The notes: generated from the letters alone by a model not told the origin. Positions 23,846-32,240 are shown, counted from the first letter of the stretch. The stretch: DNA of 40,509 nucleotides from an uncultured Acidimicrobiales bacterium (GCA_937934655.1 CALGZB010000054.1:1-40509); one strand, 5' to 3'. Translations and numbers: made by a program.

Positions 23846-24687
23846 GAGTTAGCAGCGTGCCTTACCGCTGCGACAAATGGCGAGACGAACCGCTTCGGAT
23901 GCAACACCGGTGAATCGTGCGTGCCGGTGGTGGTAAACACCTCGGCATGATCGATGGCCGCCGCAAGCTCGAACTGGCGAGCCGTCGGCACCATGGTGTC
24001 GTCGGTAACGACCAGTATCGAAACCGGCGTGTCCGAACCGATCTGCGGTAGCCACTCCTTCGCATCGAATCGACCGAGCGCTGCCCCGGCCTCGAGGAGA
24101 AGTCGGGGTTCGCCCAGCAGGATCTGTTCGCGCATCCACGGGTTGAACTTCTGCGTGCCGATACGCCACTCGACAATCCGGCGAAACAGCTCCTGGCGAA
24201 GCCGCCGAGGAACCACCCGCACCGATTGTGACAACGGGCGGAGCGCCGGAAACTCGAGGCGTTCGAGCGGCGTGACTGAGAACTCTTGGGACGTTGCGCA
24301 CAACACAAGGCCATCGACCCGGGTTGGATGTCGATGCCACACCGACATCGCTATCGGGCCGCCCATCGAATAGCCGACAGGGATACAGGAACCGATACCG
24401 AGCACATCAAGAAGCGCCACGGCATCGTCGGCAGCGTCCTCGAGCCGGAACCGATCGCGAGAACGGATGCCTCGACCATGGCCACGGTGATCGAGAGCTA
24501 TGACATTGAAGTGTTCACCAAGCGGCGCAAACACGTGGAACCAGTTGAGGTCGGCGTTTACAAACCACCCGTGAAGCAAAAGTACCGTCGGAGCGCCGGC
24601 TGGCCCTTCGAGATGGCGAAAGAAGGTCTCGCCTCGGCCCGGAAGGTTGACGGTTCGGCCCGGTGGAAGATCGGGAGCGTCGGTCAT
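23842..24687 (-). CDS. Alpha/beta-fold hydrolase
   Basis: This 281-aa cytoplasmic hydrolase has VLLLHGWFVNADLNW as the oxyanion-loop region and VIALDHRGHGRG. The nucleophile elbow is GYSMGG (Ser at about residue 124), with a probable acid in VVTDDTMVP and a histidine in TGTHDSPVLHP. The HGW and DHRGHG pattern is typical of esterases, epoxide hydrolases and C-C hydrolases; the substrate cannot be told. The ATG at 24687 gives MTDAPDLPPG and lies 13 bp after the greA stop. The frame's upstream extension overlaps greA and is rejected. The gene sits in an operon greA - hydrolase - small membrane protein. Confidence 0.9.
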   Translation of the reverse strand: MTDAPDLPPGRTVNLPGRGETFFRHLEGPAGAPTVLLLHGWFVNADLNWFHVFAPLGEHFNVIALDHRGHGRGIRSRDRFRLEDAADDAVALLDVLGIGSCIPVGYSMGGPIAMSVWHRHPTRVDGLVLCATSQEFSVTPLERLEFPALRPLSQSVRVVPRRLRQELFRRIVEWRIGTQKFNPWMREQILLGEPRLLLEAGAALGRFDAKEWLPQIGSDTPVSILVVTDDTMVPTARQFELAAAIDHAEVFTTTGTHDSPVLHPKRFVSPFVAAVRHAANS

Positions 24688-24700
24688 CGGCGTGGGCCGA

Positions 24701-25165
24701 CTATTCGATGCTGACGACGGTGACTTTGATGAGCCCACCAGGAGCTTCGTAGCTCACCGTGTCGCCGAGCGAAGCACCAATAAGAGCGACGCCCATCGGC
24801 GAGCCGGGTGACATAACGATGAGGTCGCCTTGGCGTTCCTCGATTGATCCGATGAGATACTTTTCGACCTCGTCTTCACCCTCGTAGGTGATGCCCACGA
24901 TCGAACCAGCAAGAACCGTGCTGCCATCGCCGGATGCTTCAACGATAATGGCATCTTCGATGAGCTTGGCCAGATGAATAATGCGGCCTTCCATCTTTCC
25001 TTGTTCTTCCTTGGCTGCGTGGTAATCGCCATTTTCGGAAAGGTCGCCAAGTTCGCGAGCGGTCTCGATCTTCTTTGCGATATCGATGCGGCCGCGGGTC
25101 GTGAGATCGGTGTGTTCAGCCGTCAGACGTTCGAAAGCGGCCTGGGAGAGTTGTGTTGCAGGCAT
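24701..25165 (-). CDS. greA: Transcription elongation factor GreA
   Basis: This 154-aa protein has an N-terminal coiled coil with the GreA signature ARELGDLSENGDYHAAKEEQG, whose acidic tip residues stimulate transcript cleavage by backtracked RNA polymerase. The C-terminal globular FKBP-like domain contains GSPMGVALIGASLGDTVSYEAPGG. Length is normal. A perfect TATAAT box (25178-25173 on this strand) ends 7 nt before the ATG and there is no ribosome-binding site, so the mRNA is probably leaderless. It is the first gene of a three-gene operon and diverges from leuB. Confidence 0.97.
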   Translation of the reverse strand: MPATQLSQAAFERLTAEHTDLTTRGRIDIAKKIETARELGDLSENGDYHAAKEEQGKMEGRIIHLAKLIEDAIIVEASGDGSTVLAGSIVGITYEGEDEVEKYLIGSIEERQGDLIVMSPGSPMGVALIGASLGDTVSYEAPGGLIKVTVVSIE

Positions 25166-25172
25166 CTGCGGA

Positions 25173-25178
25173 ATTATA
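25173..25178 (-). promoter_or_regulatory. -10 box of the greA promoter
   Basis: A perfect TATAAT on the minus strand is followed by exactly 7 nt and then the greA ATG, placing the transcription start at or next to the A of the start codon. No good -35 hexamer is seen at 17 bp. Confidence 0.7.
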
Positions 25179-25241
25179 GCTGGTCGTTTCGTCTCGTTGC
25201 CCGGTTCTCAGCCGATGCATGCCTCTCGATAGGGTTCGGCA

Positions 25242-26237
25242 ATGGCACATAAGGTTGGAATCATTGGTGGCGACGGCATTGGACCCGAGGTCATTGCCCA
25301 GGGACTCAAAGTAATCGAGGCTGCAGGAGTCGAACTCGACACGGTTGACTACGACTTGGGCGGCGCCCGGTACCTCAAAGACGGCGTCGTACTCACCGAT
25401 GAGATTCTCGATGAGTGGCGCGAACTCGATGCCCTTTACCTAGGTGCCGTCGGAGCCCCCGAGGTGCCGCCAGGCGTCATCGAGCGTGGCCTGCTTCTTA
25501 AGATGCGGTTCGATCTCGACCTCTACATCAACCGTCGGCCTTTCGTGTTCGCTGGCGATGAACACCGCGATGCCCACGAGTTCATCGTGATCCGCGAAAA
25601 CACCGAAGGTACCTATGCCGGCGAAGGCGGGTTCCTCCGCAAGAACACCCCAGCCGAGGTCGCTACTCAAGGGTCGGTCAACACCCGCCTCGGCGTCGAA
25701 CGTTGCATCCGGTATGCCTTCGAACTTGCCCAAAGCCGCCCACGCAAACACCTCACCATGGTGCACAAGACCAACGTGCTTACCTTTGCCGGCGACCTTT
25801 GGGAACGCACCTTCAACGAACTCGCTACCGAGTTCCCCGACATCGAAACGGCCTACAACCACGTCGATGCCGCATGCATCTACTTTGTGCAAGACCCAGG
25901 CCGCTACGACGTCATCGTCACCGACAACCTTTTCGGCGACATCCTCACCGACCTCGGCGGCGCCGTCTCCGGCGGAATCGGGTTCGCCTCGTCGGCCAAC
26001 CTCAACCCCACCGGCGTTTCTATGTTCGAACCGGTGCACGGCTCTGCCCCCGACATCGCAGGCCAGAACCTCGCCAACCCCACTGCAGCCGTTCTGTCGG
26101 GTGCAATGATGCTCGATCACCTTGGCGAAAAAGCTGCTGGCGACCGCATCCGGGCAGCCTGCGCCGAAACCGAAACACTGGTCGGTTCAACCACCGAAGT
26201 CGGCGCACTCTTGGTCGAACGAGTTTCCAATGGCTGA
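25242..26237 (+). CDS. leuB: 3-isopropylmalate dehydrogenase
   Basis: This 331-aa NAD-dependent decarboxylating dehydrogenase is of the actinobacterial type. It has [17 protein letters not shown], the arginines of [30 protein letters not shown], the conserved lysine of VHKTNVLTF, and the metal-binding aspartates in [30 protein letters not shown] closes the NAD site. It acts in leucine synthesis and also on 3-methylmalate in the citramalate route. A TAGGGT hexamer about 9 nt before the ATG hints at a leaderless promoter. It overlaps cimA by 8 nt, so the two are translationally coupled. Confidence 0.95.
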   Translation: MAHKVGIIGGDGIGPEVIAQGLKVIEAAGVELDTVDYDLGGARYLKDGVVLTDEILDEWRELDALYLGAVGAPEVPPGVIERGLLLKMRFDLDLYINRRPFVFAGDEHRDAHEFIVIRENTEGTYAGEGGFLRKNTPAEVATQGSVNTRLGVERCIRYAFELAQSRPRKHLTMVHKTNVLTFAGDLWERTFNELATEFPDIETAYNHVDAACIYFVQDPGRYDVIVTDNLFGDILTDLGGAVSGGIGFASSANLNPTGVSMFEPVHGSAPDIAGQNLANPTAAVLSGAMMLDHLGEKAAGDRIRAACAETETLVGSTTEVGALLVERVSNG

Positions 26238-27876
26238 CGAAGAACCCGCAGCACCACCGGTCGACCGGTCGCCTCGCTACCGCGACGAATGGCCCAAAGC
26301 CGTCGAGATCTTCGACACCACGCTTCGCGACGGCGCGCAGTTCGAGGGCATCTCGCTAACCGTCAACGACAAGTTACGGGTTGCCGAGCAACTCGATGAC
26401 CTTGGCGTGCATTGGATCGAAGGCGGCTGGCCGGGGGCCAACGCCAAAGAGACCGAGTTCTTCCAACGGGCCCAAACCGAACTCGACCTGAAGAATTCCA
26501 ACCTGGTGGCCTTCGGAATGACCCGTCGAGCCAAAGGTAAAGTCGACGACGATCCAACCTTGCGCAACCTCGTTCAAGCCGGAACCGAAACGGTCTGCCT
26601 GGTCGGGAAATCTTGGGACTACCACGTCACAAACGCGCTCCGAACCACGCTCGACGAAGCCGTGCTGATGGTCAAAGACAGCGTTGAATTTCTCAAAGCC
26701 GAAGGCCTGCGCGTGTTCTTCGATGCCGAGCACTTCTTCGACGGATACCTTCGCAACCCCGAGTTCACTTTGCGGGTGCTCGAGGGTGCGGCAATCGGCG
26801 GCGTCGACTGTCTCGTGCTTTGTGACACCAACGGTGGCGCGCTCCCGCACGACATCGAAGCTGCCGTTACCGATGTGGTCAGCCACTTCGACGGGGTCAC
26901 CGTCGGCATGCACACGCAGAACGACACGGGTTGTGCCCAGGCCAATGCCCTCGCCGGGGTTCGGGCGGGAGCCACCCATGTGCAAGGCACCATGAACGGC
27001 TATGGCGAGCGCACCGGCAACTGCGACCTCACTGCGCTTGTCCCGAACCTCTCGCTGAAGATGGGAATCGAGACGCTCCCGCCTGAGCGCATCGAGCGCA
27101 TCACGACCATCTCTCATGCCGTTGCCGAGCTCGTCAATCTCGCCCCGCAACCTCAGCAGCCCTACGTCGGCGCTTCGGCGTTCGCCCACAAGGCTGGCTT
27201 GCACACCTCTGCTATCGCCCGACGCCCCGACAGCTACGAACACGTCGACCCGAATGCGGTGGGAAATTCCACCCGGTTCCTCGTAAGCGACCTTGGTGGA
27301 CGTTCCACTATCGCCCTAAAGGCAAAGGAGTTCGGCGTCGAACTCGACGGAGCGCAACTCACCGAGCTCAGTGACCGTCTCAAAAACCTCGAACATCAGG
27401 GCTACTTCTTTGAGGCCGCCGATGCTTCGCTCGAACTGCTTATGCGTGAAGCCACCGGCTGGCGCCAAGACTTCTTCGAACTCGAGTCATACAAAGCCTC
27501 GGTCGATCATCGTTCGGGTTCAGGCGCTCGTGTCTGGAACGATGTGGCTACCGAACTGGTCACCGAAGCAGTTGTGAAGTTGCGGATCGACGGCGAACGT
27601 CGCGTTGGTTTCGGCGAAGGAAACGGTCCGGTCAACGCCCTCGACGAAGCGCTCCGGGGAGCCATCGGCGATGGTTTCGACAAGCTCAACAACATGCGGC
27701 TCGTCGATTACAAGGTGCGAGTGCTCGATAGCGGTGCCGGTACCGGAGCCGTCACTCGTGTGCTGCTCGACAGCACCAACGGCAGCAGCTCGTGGACCAC
27801 GATCGGTGTGTCGCCCAACATCATCGAAGCGTCCTGGCAGGCCTTGGTCGACTCGGTCATATTCGGCCTCAGGTAA
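26230..27876 (+). CDS. cimA: (R)-citramalate synthase
   Basis: This 548-aa DRE-TIM enzyme condenses pyruvate with acetyl-CoA to citramalate, the start of threonine-independent isoleucine synthesis. The sequence matches the CimA group (TIGR00977) rather than Leu[55 protein letters not shown], the metal-binding HTQNDTGCA and [12 protein letters not shown], and [15 protein letters not shown]. The C-terminal allosteric domain (about 420-548, [26 protein letters not shown]) suggests feedback by isoleucine. The ATG at 26230 lies inside the end of leuB, forming an 8-nt overlap. LeuB here and LeuCD nearby can complete the route to 2-oxobutyrate. Confidence 0.93.
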   Translation: MADEEPAAPPVDRSPRYRDEWPKAVEIFDTTLRDGAQFEGISLTVNDKLRVAEQLDDLGVHWIEGGWPGANAKETEFFQRAQTELDLKNSNLVAFGMTRRAKGKVDDDPTLRNLVQAGTETVCLVGKSWDYHVTNALRTTLDEAVLMVKDSVEFLKAEGLRVFFDAEHFFDGYLRNPEFTLRVLEGAAIGGVDCLVLCDTNGGALPHDIEAAVTDVVSHFDGVTVGMHTQNDTGCAQANALAGVRAGATHVQGTMNGYGERTGNCDLTALVPNLSLKMGIETLPPERIERITTISHAVAELVNLAPQPQQPYVGASAFAHKAGLHTSAIARRPDSYEHVDPNAVGNSTRFLVSDLGGRSTIALKAKEFGVELDGAQLTELSDRLKNLEHQGYFFEAADASLELLMREATGWRQDFFELESYKASVDHRSGSGARVWNDVATELVTEAVVKLRIDGERRVGFGEGNGPVNALDEALRGAIGDGFDKLNNMRLVDYKVRVLDSGAGTGAVTRVLLDSTNGSSSWTTIGVSPNIIEASWQALVDSVIFGLR

Positions 27877-27889
27877 GTAGACTCAACCC

Positions 27890-28417
27890 ATGGCAGCACC
27901 CGAGTCGGTTCCAACAAGTCCAACGGCACCGAAGGCATATAAATCGCCCCCACGCCGAAGCGCTCCGTGGCAGGCCGACCGGCCTGGCGAGGTCGTCGAT
28001 GGCGGCCAACCAACGGGTCCGCGGCTCGGTTCGCCGGGCCCAGACCAGGGCTACGCCCTGAAGCTGGTGCATCAGTTCGATGGACGAATCCACCTTGCCG
28101 ATGGCGAAGACATTCACGACGTCGAAGCCGGCGGCGTTGCCGTAGCTATGCGCCGCTCATCGCTGTTCGGTCGGGCGCCGGTCATCCATGACCTCACCAT
28201 TGCGTTCACCGTGTTCGGCTTCCTCGACAAAAACGCGCCAGACGAACTCGTCGCAATGCGGCGCAAACTCTTCGAAGGCGTGCATATCCCGGTGCATTAC
28301 GTCGAGATGCGAACGCTTGTCGACTCGGTCGATGAGGACGCACTGCGCATGACCCCACAACGGGTCACCGCTGCGTATCAAACCGATTGGCGACCGCAGC
28401 TCAACACTTCGGCCTAG
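27890..28417 (+). CDS. Uncharacterised protein after cimA
   Basis: This 175-aa soluble protein starts 13 bp after the cimA stop and is probably in the leuB-cimA transcript. Residues 1-52 are Pro/Ser-rich and likely disordered. From about 53 the sequence looks globular: GYALKLVHQFDGRIHLADGE, VHDVEAGG-like turn, a possible strand IHDLTIAFTVFGFLD, and HIPVHYVEMRTLVDSVDEDALRM. No cysteines, signal peptide or membrane helix are seen. No family is recognised. Confidence 0.7.
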   Translation: MAAPESVPTSPTAPKAYKSPPRRSAPWQADRPGEVVDGGQPTGPRLGSPGPDQGYALKLVHQFDGRIHLADGEDIHDVEAGGVAVAMRRSSLFGRAPVIHDLTIAFTVFGFLDKNAPDELVAMRRKLFEGVHIPVHYVEMRTLVDSVDEDALRMTPQRVTAAYQTDWRPQLNTSA

Positions 28418-28521
28418 CGCTCGTCTGATTGGGTCTTGGCTGCGGTTCGACCCTCAGCTATCGGCCGCTCCCCTCGGTTAGGGGGACTGAGCTGCGATTT
28501 TGCTTCCCAAGGAAATCCGGC

Positions 28522-28980
28522 ATGGCCCCGAACAATTGGGCTATTGTTGCCAAAATGTACGCAATGGGGGGACCGGTCGCCGGTTCTGCGTCTCGGCGGG
28601 GCTGGGACGTAGGTTTTCGGGCGGCTGGAGCAGCAATGGTTGGCGGTGGTGCAGCGCTTAGCGTGCTGCCCGCTCTCGGACCTTTGTGCCCACTGCGTCG
28701 TACCACCGGGGTGCCCTGCCCACTCTGTGGAATGACCACCGGGGTCTTTGCTTTTGCCCGAGGCGATATCGCATCGGCATTTGCGGCGAACCCGTTGGCT
28801 CCATTGCTCATCGTTGTCGTGCTCCTAGCGTTCGTCCCACCGCTCTGGCGCATGATCGCAACGATGGCACCGCCCGACATGATTTCGAAGCACCGAAATT
28901 CGAAGTACCGAATGATCTTGCCGCTGATTTTGGTCGGGCCGCTCTGGATATTTCAGCTCCACAGATACGAATTCCTCTAA
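28522..28980 (+). CDS. DUF2752-family membrane protein
   Basis: This 152-aa protein has hydrophobic helices at about residues 30-48, 85-105 and 130-148. The hallmark sequence is CPLRRTTGVPCPLCGMTTG, followed by FARGDIASAFAANPLAPLL, the C-P-x(n)-C-P-x-C-G-x-T and NP pattern of DUF2752. The family's function is unknown. The ATG at 28522 has AAGGAAA about 7 nt upstream; the frame's earlier start lacks one. A 15-bp tandem repeat lies in the loop before the last helix. An RDD-family gene follows 64 bp later; DUF2752 and RDD or TM2 proteins are often neighbours in actinobacteria (from memory). Confidence 0.82.
   Translation: MAPNNWAIVAKMYAMGGPVAGSASRRGWDVGFRAAGAAMVGGGAALSVLPALGPLCPLRRTTGVPCPLCGMTTGVFAFARGDIASAFAANPLAPLLIVVVLLAFVPPLWRMIATMAPPDMISKHRNSKYRMILPLILVGPLWIFQLHRYEFL
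28884..28913 (+). repeat. 15-bp tandem repeat within the DUF2752 gene
   Basis: Units 28884-28898 and 28899-28913 (TTCGAAGCACCGAAA and TTCGAAGTACCGAAT) match at 13 of 15 positions. The repeat is in frame and gives SKHRN-SKYRM. Confidence 0.75.
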
Positions 28981-28995
28981 ATCGTTCGGTATCTG

Positions 28996-29024
28996 CCAGT
29001 TCGGCAAATACCAGTTCGGAAAAT
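28996..29024 (+). repeat. Direct repeat upstream of the RDD gene
   Basis: CCAGTTCGGCAAAT (28996-29009) and CCAGTTCGGAAAAT (29011-29024) match at 13 of 14 positions with a 15-bp period. They lie 21 bp before the ATG at 29045, and could be a paired regulator site or slippage. Confidence 0.65.
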
Positions 29025-29044
29025 CAATGCCTGGGAGGGCAAAA

Positions 29045-29878
29045 ATGTCAGATTTCAATCCACCCGAACCGCCGACTGGCGGAACACCTCCTCCTCCGCC
29101 TCCTGGCGGCGCAACGCCACCTCCGCCACCTCCGGGTGGAGCGACTCCGCCTCCTCCAGCTCCTGGTGGGGCGACGCCACCTCCTCCGCCTCCGGGTGGG
29201 GTAGCACCGCCTCCGCCTCCAGGCGGGGTGGCACCTCCTCCGCAACCTGGTGCCGTTGCGCCACCGCCGGCGCCCGGCGGATTCGCCCAACCGCCAGCTC
29301 CGGGAGCAGCGACCCCTCCTCCGCCGCCGGGGTCAGGATTCGAACAGCCAGGCCAGTTTAATGCTCCAGCCGGAGCGGCGTTTCCGCCGCAACAGGGCTA
29401 CGGGGCTGTCGGCCAGATGAGCCAACCCGCCGAGTGGGGCAGCCGTTTCGTTGCCTATCTCGTCGATATCGGTCTTGCCATCGCGATCATTGTGGTCTTT
29501 GCAATTCTGACCGCCATTTTCGGAGCCGTGAGTAACGGACTCGGCACCATCGTCAACCTGTTTGGCAACTTGGTGGTGTTTGCCTACTGGATCTACAACG
29601 CGATCTATCTGCAGGGAACCACCGGGCAGACTATTGGCAAGGCCCAACAGGGTATTCGCCTTCAGTCCGATGCAACCGGCCAGCCAGTCGGTCCGGGCAT
29701 GGCATTCGTTCGTGTGATCGTTGCTGCGGTTATCTCGCTCTTCACGTGCGGCATTGGTGGTCTTCTCGACCTGCTCTGGCCACTGTGGGACAAAGACAAG
29801 AAGCGCCTTACTGACAAGGTTCTCAAGTTCGGCGTCGTCGTTGGTGGCGAAAAGGGCTTCAAGCTTCCCTTCATGTAA
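29045..29878 (+). CDS. RDD-family membrane protein with proline-rich N-terminus
   Basis: This 277-aa protein has a Pro/Gly-rich N-terminal arm (about residues 8-118, repeated GGATPPPPPP units) and a C-terminal RDD domain. The domain begins with EWGSRFVAYLVDIGLAIAI, where Arg and Asp give the family its name. Two further helices (about 175-195 and 225-248) surround GTTGQTIGKAQQGIRL. RDD proteins are poorly understood; some affect ion transport or envelope stress. A GGGAGGG box sits 6 nt before the ATG at 29045. The proline arm is probably cytoplasmic and flexible. Confidence 0.88.
   Translation: MSDFNPPEPPTGGTPPPPPPGGATPPPPPPGGATPPPPAPGGATPPPPPPGGVAPPPPPGGVAPPPQPGAVAPPPAPGGFAQPPAPGAATPPPPPGSGFEQPGQFNAPAGAAFPPQQGYGAVGQMSQPAEWGSRFVAYLVDIGLAIAIIVVFAILTAIFGAVSNGLGTIVNLFGNLVVFAYWIYNAIYLQGTTGQTIGKAQQGIRLQSDATGQPVGPGMAFVRVIVAAVISLFTCGIGGLLDLLWPLWDKDKKRLTDKVLKFGVVVGGEKGFKLPFM
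29069..29345 (+). repeat. Proline/glycine codon repeat tract in the RDD gene
   Basis: About 270 bp of imperfect 27-30-bp units (CCTCCGCCTCC and GGTGG words) encode PPPPPPGGAT-type repeats. The first three units are nearly identical and later ones drift. Confidence 0.85.
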
Positions 29879-30011
29879 AGAGCGTTTCGAGGCTGAGGGT
29901 CGGCGGAAACGTCACTCTCGGTCTCGGGCTCTCCCGCTACTGCTCAGCTACTCCCGCGTATGCTGACTCCCTGACGCTGTTGGCTGCCGGTCTCGGCGGT
30001 AGCCTCGCCGG

Positions 30012-31415
30012 GTGACCGATCAGACCCGAGTACGTTTTGCCCCTGCCCCCACCGGCTTCCTCCACGTCGGCAGCGCCCGTTCGGCGCTGTTCAACTGGTT
30101 GTATGCGCGGCATACCGGTGGCACGTTTGTCCTCCGTATCGAGGACACCAACGAAGAGCTCAAACAAGACGAGTTCATCGACGCCATCCTCGAGCCGCTG
30201 CAGTGGTTGGGCCTCGATTGGGATGAGGGTCCACACTTCCAAAGCGAACGCACGCACCTCTACGTGGCTGCTATCGAGCAACTGGTGGCCGACGGCAACG
30301 CCTATTTCTGCAACATGACCCGGGACCAGATCGATGCCCGCTGCGAAGCCGATGGGCTTCCTTCGGGTTACCACGGCTTTAGCCGCGATCTCGGCCTTCC
30401 CGATAGCGACGACGCGGTTGTGCGGTTCAAGGTCCCGGACACCGGTATCACGGTGGTTGACGATTCTATTCGTGGACGCGTGGAGTTTGAGAACGCTCTC
30501 CTCGAAGATTTTGTGATTCGCCGAAGCGACGGCTCGCCGGTGTTCCTGGTCGCGAATGCGGTCGATGATGCCGATATGGGAATCACCCACGTCGTACGCG
30601 GCGAGGATCTGCTTAACACCACGCCGAAGGTGCAGCTGCTTTGGGAGGCACTTGGATACGGGCCAACGCCTACCTATGCGCACCTTCCGCTGCTGGTCAA
30701 CGAGCAACGGAAAAAGCTGTCGAAGCGTCGCGACGATGTTTCGCTTGGCGAGTTTCGTGAGAAGGGCTACCTGCCCGAGGCGATGGTCAACCACCTGGCG
30801 TTGCTGGGCTGGGGACCAAACGACGAGGTCGAGGTTCGGCCAATCGAAGAGATCATCGCCCAGTTCGACCTGGCCGATGTCAACAAGGGGTCGGCGTTCT
30901 TCGACGTAAAGAAGCTCGATCACATCAATGGCGAGTACATCCGCAAACAAAGCCCCGAGACCTTCCTCGCCGATGTCGAACCGTTCGTCACGTCGGCCGA
31001 TGCGCCATGGCCGGCAGAGAACTACTCCGCCGATGTCTTCGCCACGTTGGCCCCCGAGGTCCAAACCCGTGTCGCCGTGCATTCCGAGGCTCCTAACTTC
31101 GTCGACTGGGTCTTTGCTGACGAGGTCACCTACGACGAGAAGTCGTGGAAGAAGGGCATTCAGAAGGCAAAGATGGTTCCCGAGATCTTCGATGGCGTGA
31201 TCGCCAAGTTCGAAACGTGCGACTGGAACGCTGACGCCATTAAGGACGTCGTCTTTGGCGTAGGTGAGGAACTTGAAGCCAAGAGCCAGGTGCCGGTGCG
31301 GGTGGCGGTAACCGGTCGAAACTTCGGAATTCCGCTCTGGGACGCACTTGAGGCCATGGGGCGCGAGAAGACCATTGGCCGTATCCGCGCCGCACAAGCC
31401 AAACTTGCTGATTAG
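30012..31415 (+). CDS. gltX: Glutamyl-tRNA synthetase
   Basis: This 467-aa class I synthetase loads glutamate on tRNA-Glu. The HIGH-type motif is in FAPAPTGFLHVGSARSALFN (H18-V-G-S21), and the KMSKS-type loop is KKLSKRRDD (K234-R239). LRIEDTNEE, WLGLDWDEGPHFQSER and VVRGEDLLNTTPKQ-like sequence complete the catalytic domain. The C-terminal helical cage recognises the anticodon. Start is GTG 30012. Actinobacteria usually lack GlnRS and use this enzyme to misload tRNA-Gln for GatCAB repair; tRNA-Glu and tRNA-Gln genes lie only 0.8 kb downstream on the other strand. The YdcF-like gene follows after 18 bp. Confidence 0.96.
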   Translation: MTDQTRVRFAPAPTGFLHVGSARSALFNWLYARHTGGTFVLRIEDTNEELKQDEFIDAILEPLQWLGLDWDEGPHFQSERTHLYVAAIEQLVADGNAYFCNMTRDQIDARCEADGLPSGYHGFSRDLGLPDSDDAVVRFKVPDTGITVVDDSIRGRVEFENALLEDFVIRRSDGSPVFLVANAVDDADMGITHVVRGEDLLNTTPKVQLLWEALGYGPTPTYAHLPLLVNEQRKKLSKRRDDVSLGEFREKGYLPEAMVNHLALLGWGPNDEVEVRPIEEIIAQFDLADVNKGSAFFDVKKLDHINGEYIRKQSPETFLADVEPFVTSADAPWPAENYSADVFATLAPEVQTRVAVHSEAPNFVDWVFADEVTYDEKSWKKGIQKAKMVPEIFDGVIAKFETCDWNADAIKDVVFGVGEELEAKSQVPVRVAVTGRNFGIPLWDALEAMGREKTIGRIRAAQAKLAD

Positions 31416-31433
31416 CATTTAGCGCGTTGGAGT

Positions 31434-32081
31434 GTGGGAACATTCGACGTGGCTGGGAACACTGAGGATGTAGCGCCGAGGCGTCGGCGCCTGCGCGGAC
31501 TAAGCCGGCTCATCGTGCTCACGATGGTCATTGGCACCGTGTACCTCACAGTCACGTTTGTGCAGGTCTGGATGGCTTCCAACGCCGAATACCGTGGCCA
31601 GGCCGACGCCATTATCGTGCTCGGCGCAGCGCAATACGATGGCGTGCCGTCGCCGGTGCTCGAAGGCCGTCTCGATCGGGCCCTCGAGCTTCATACAACT
31701 GGCGTGGCCGACAAGATCGTCACGACGGGGTCCAACCAGCCGGGCGACCGGTTTACCCAGGGCTTCGCCGGCTACGACTACCTGCGTGACCAGGGGGTCG
31801 ATGATGCCGACATCGTGGTCATCGTCGATGGCTCCAACACGTGGGAAGAGCTTTCGGCCGCAGCGAACCAGCTGAGGCCTAGTGGGCTCACAAAGGTGGT
31901 GCTGGTTTCTGATCCGTACCATTCGCTCCGGGCCGAGAATATCGCCGCAGAGGTTGGACTCGATGCCGAGGTATCGCCGACCGACAGCGACTCAGCCACA
32001 AGCCAACTCTTACGCGAAACGGTAGGCGTAGCCGTAGGACGAGTCATAGGGTTCCGCAGATTAAGCAACTGGACGCCCTAA
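31434..32081 (+). CDS. YdcF/DUF218-family membrane-anchored protein
   Basis: This 215-aa protein has an N-terminal Arg-rich stretch (PRRRRLRG), one transmembrane helix at about residues 27-46, and an extracytoplasmic DUF218 domain at about 57-205. The domain shows ADAIIVLGAAQYDGVPSPVLEGRLDRAL, IVTTGSNQPGD, SNTWEELSAAANQL and VVLVSDPYHSLRA, matching the YdcF/SanA group linked to envelope integrity. Two starts are possible: GTG 31434, with GGAG too close, or GTG 31449, with GGGAA better spaced. It lies 18 bp after gltX and is probably co-transcribed. Confidence 0.9.
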   Translation: MGTFDVAGNTEDVAPRRRRLRGLSRLIVLTMVIGTVYLTVTFVQVWMASNAEYRGQADAIIVLGAAQYDGVPSPVLEGRLDRALELHTTGVADKIVTTGSNQPGDRFTQGFAGYDYLRDQGVDDADIVVIVDGSNTWEELSAAANQLRPSGLTKVVLVSDPYHSLRAENIAAEVGLDAEVSPTDSDSATSQLLRETVGVAVGRVIGFRRLSNWTP

Positions 32082-32121
32082 AAACCCAAAGCAAAGCACC
32101 CAAAACCCAAAACAAACCGAA

Positions 32122-32165
32122 CTGGTCGAATATCTGGTCGCTGGAGCGACCAGATATTCGACCAG
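32122..32165. repeat. 44-nt perfect inverted repeat built from a repeated heptamer
   Basis: The 21-nt arm 32122-32142 is the exact reverse complement of 32145-32165. Inside each arm the heptamer CTGGTCG (or CGACCAG) occurs twice, separated by AATAT/ATATT, so the whole element contains four heptamer copies. It lies 40 bp after the ydcF-like stop. No T-run follows, so it is not a textbook terminator, though it could stop transcription or protect the 3' end of the gltX operon mRNA. Confidence 0.92.
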
Positions 32166-32199
32166 AACGAGATCCTGGGGAAAAGCGCTTGGTAAAAAC

Positions 32200-32235
32200 A
32201 AGAGAACCGGGCCCTTTGCAGGACCCGGTTCTCTT
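32200..32235 (-). terminator. Terminator of the tRNA-Gln/tRNA-Glu transcript
   Basis: AAGAGAACCGGG (32200-32211) and CCCGGTTCTCTT (32224-32235) form a perfect 12-bp stem. On the minus strand it lies just after tRNA-Glu and is followed by TGTTTTTACC, as expected for Rho-independent termination. Rightward it has only a short T-rich stretch. Confidence 0.85.
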
Positions 32236-32240
32236 TGTTG

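Noticed and set aside
24688-24738. Longer N-terminus for the alpha/beta hydrolase
   Set aside because: It would overlap the end of greA and adds a Ser/Pro-rich stretch; the ATG at 24687 gives normal operon spacing.
25166-25241. Search for a leucine attenuator or riboswitch before leuB
   Set aside because: The 75-bp gap has no leader peptide with Leu codons and no terminator stem; the same holds before leuC.
29069-29345. Regular repeats considered as a CRISPR-like array
   Set aside because: Units are in-frame Pro/Gly codons with no spacers and lie inside the RDD coding sequence.
29937-31418. Minus-strand open frame, about 493 codons
   Set aside because: Exact shadow of gltX, whose catalytic motifs are all on the plus strand.
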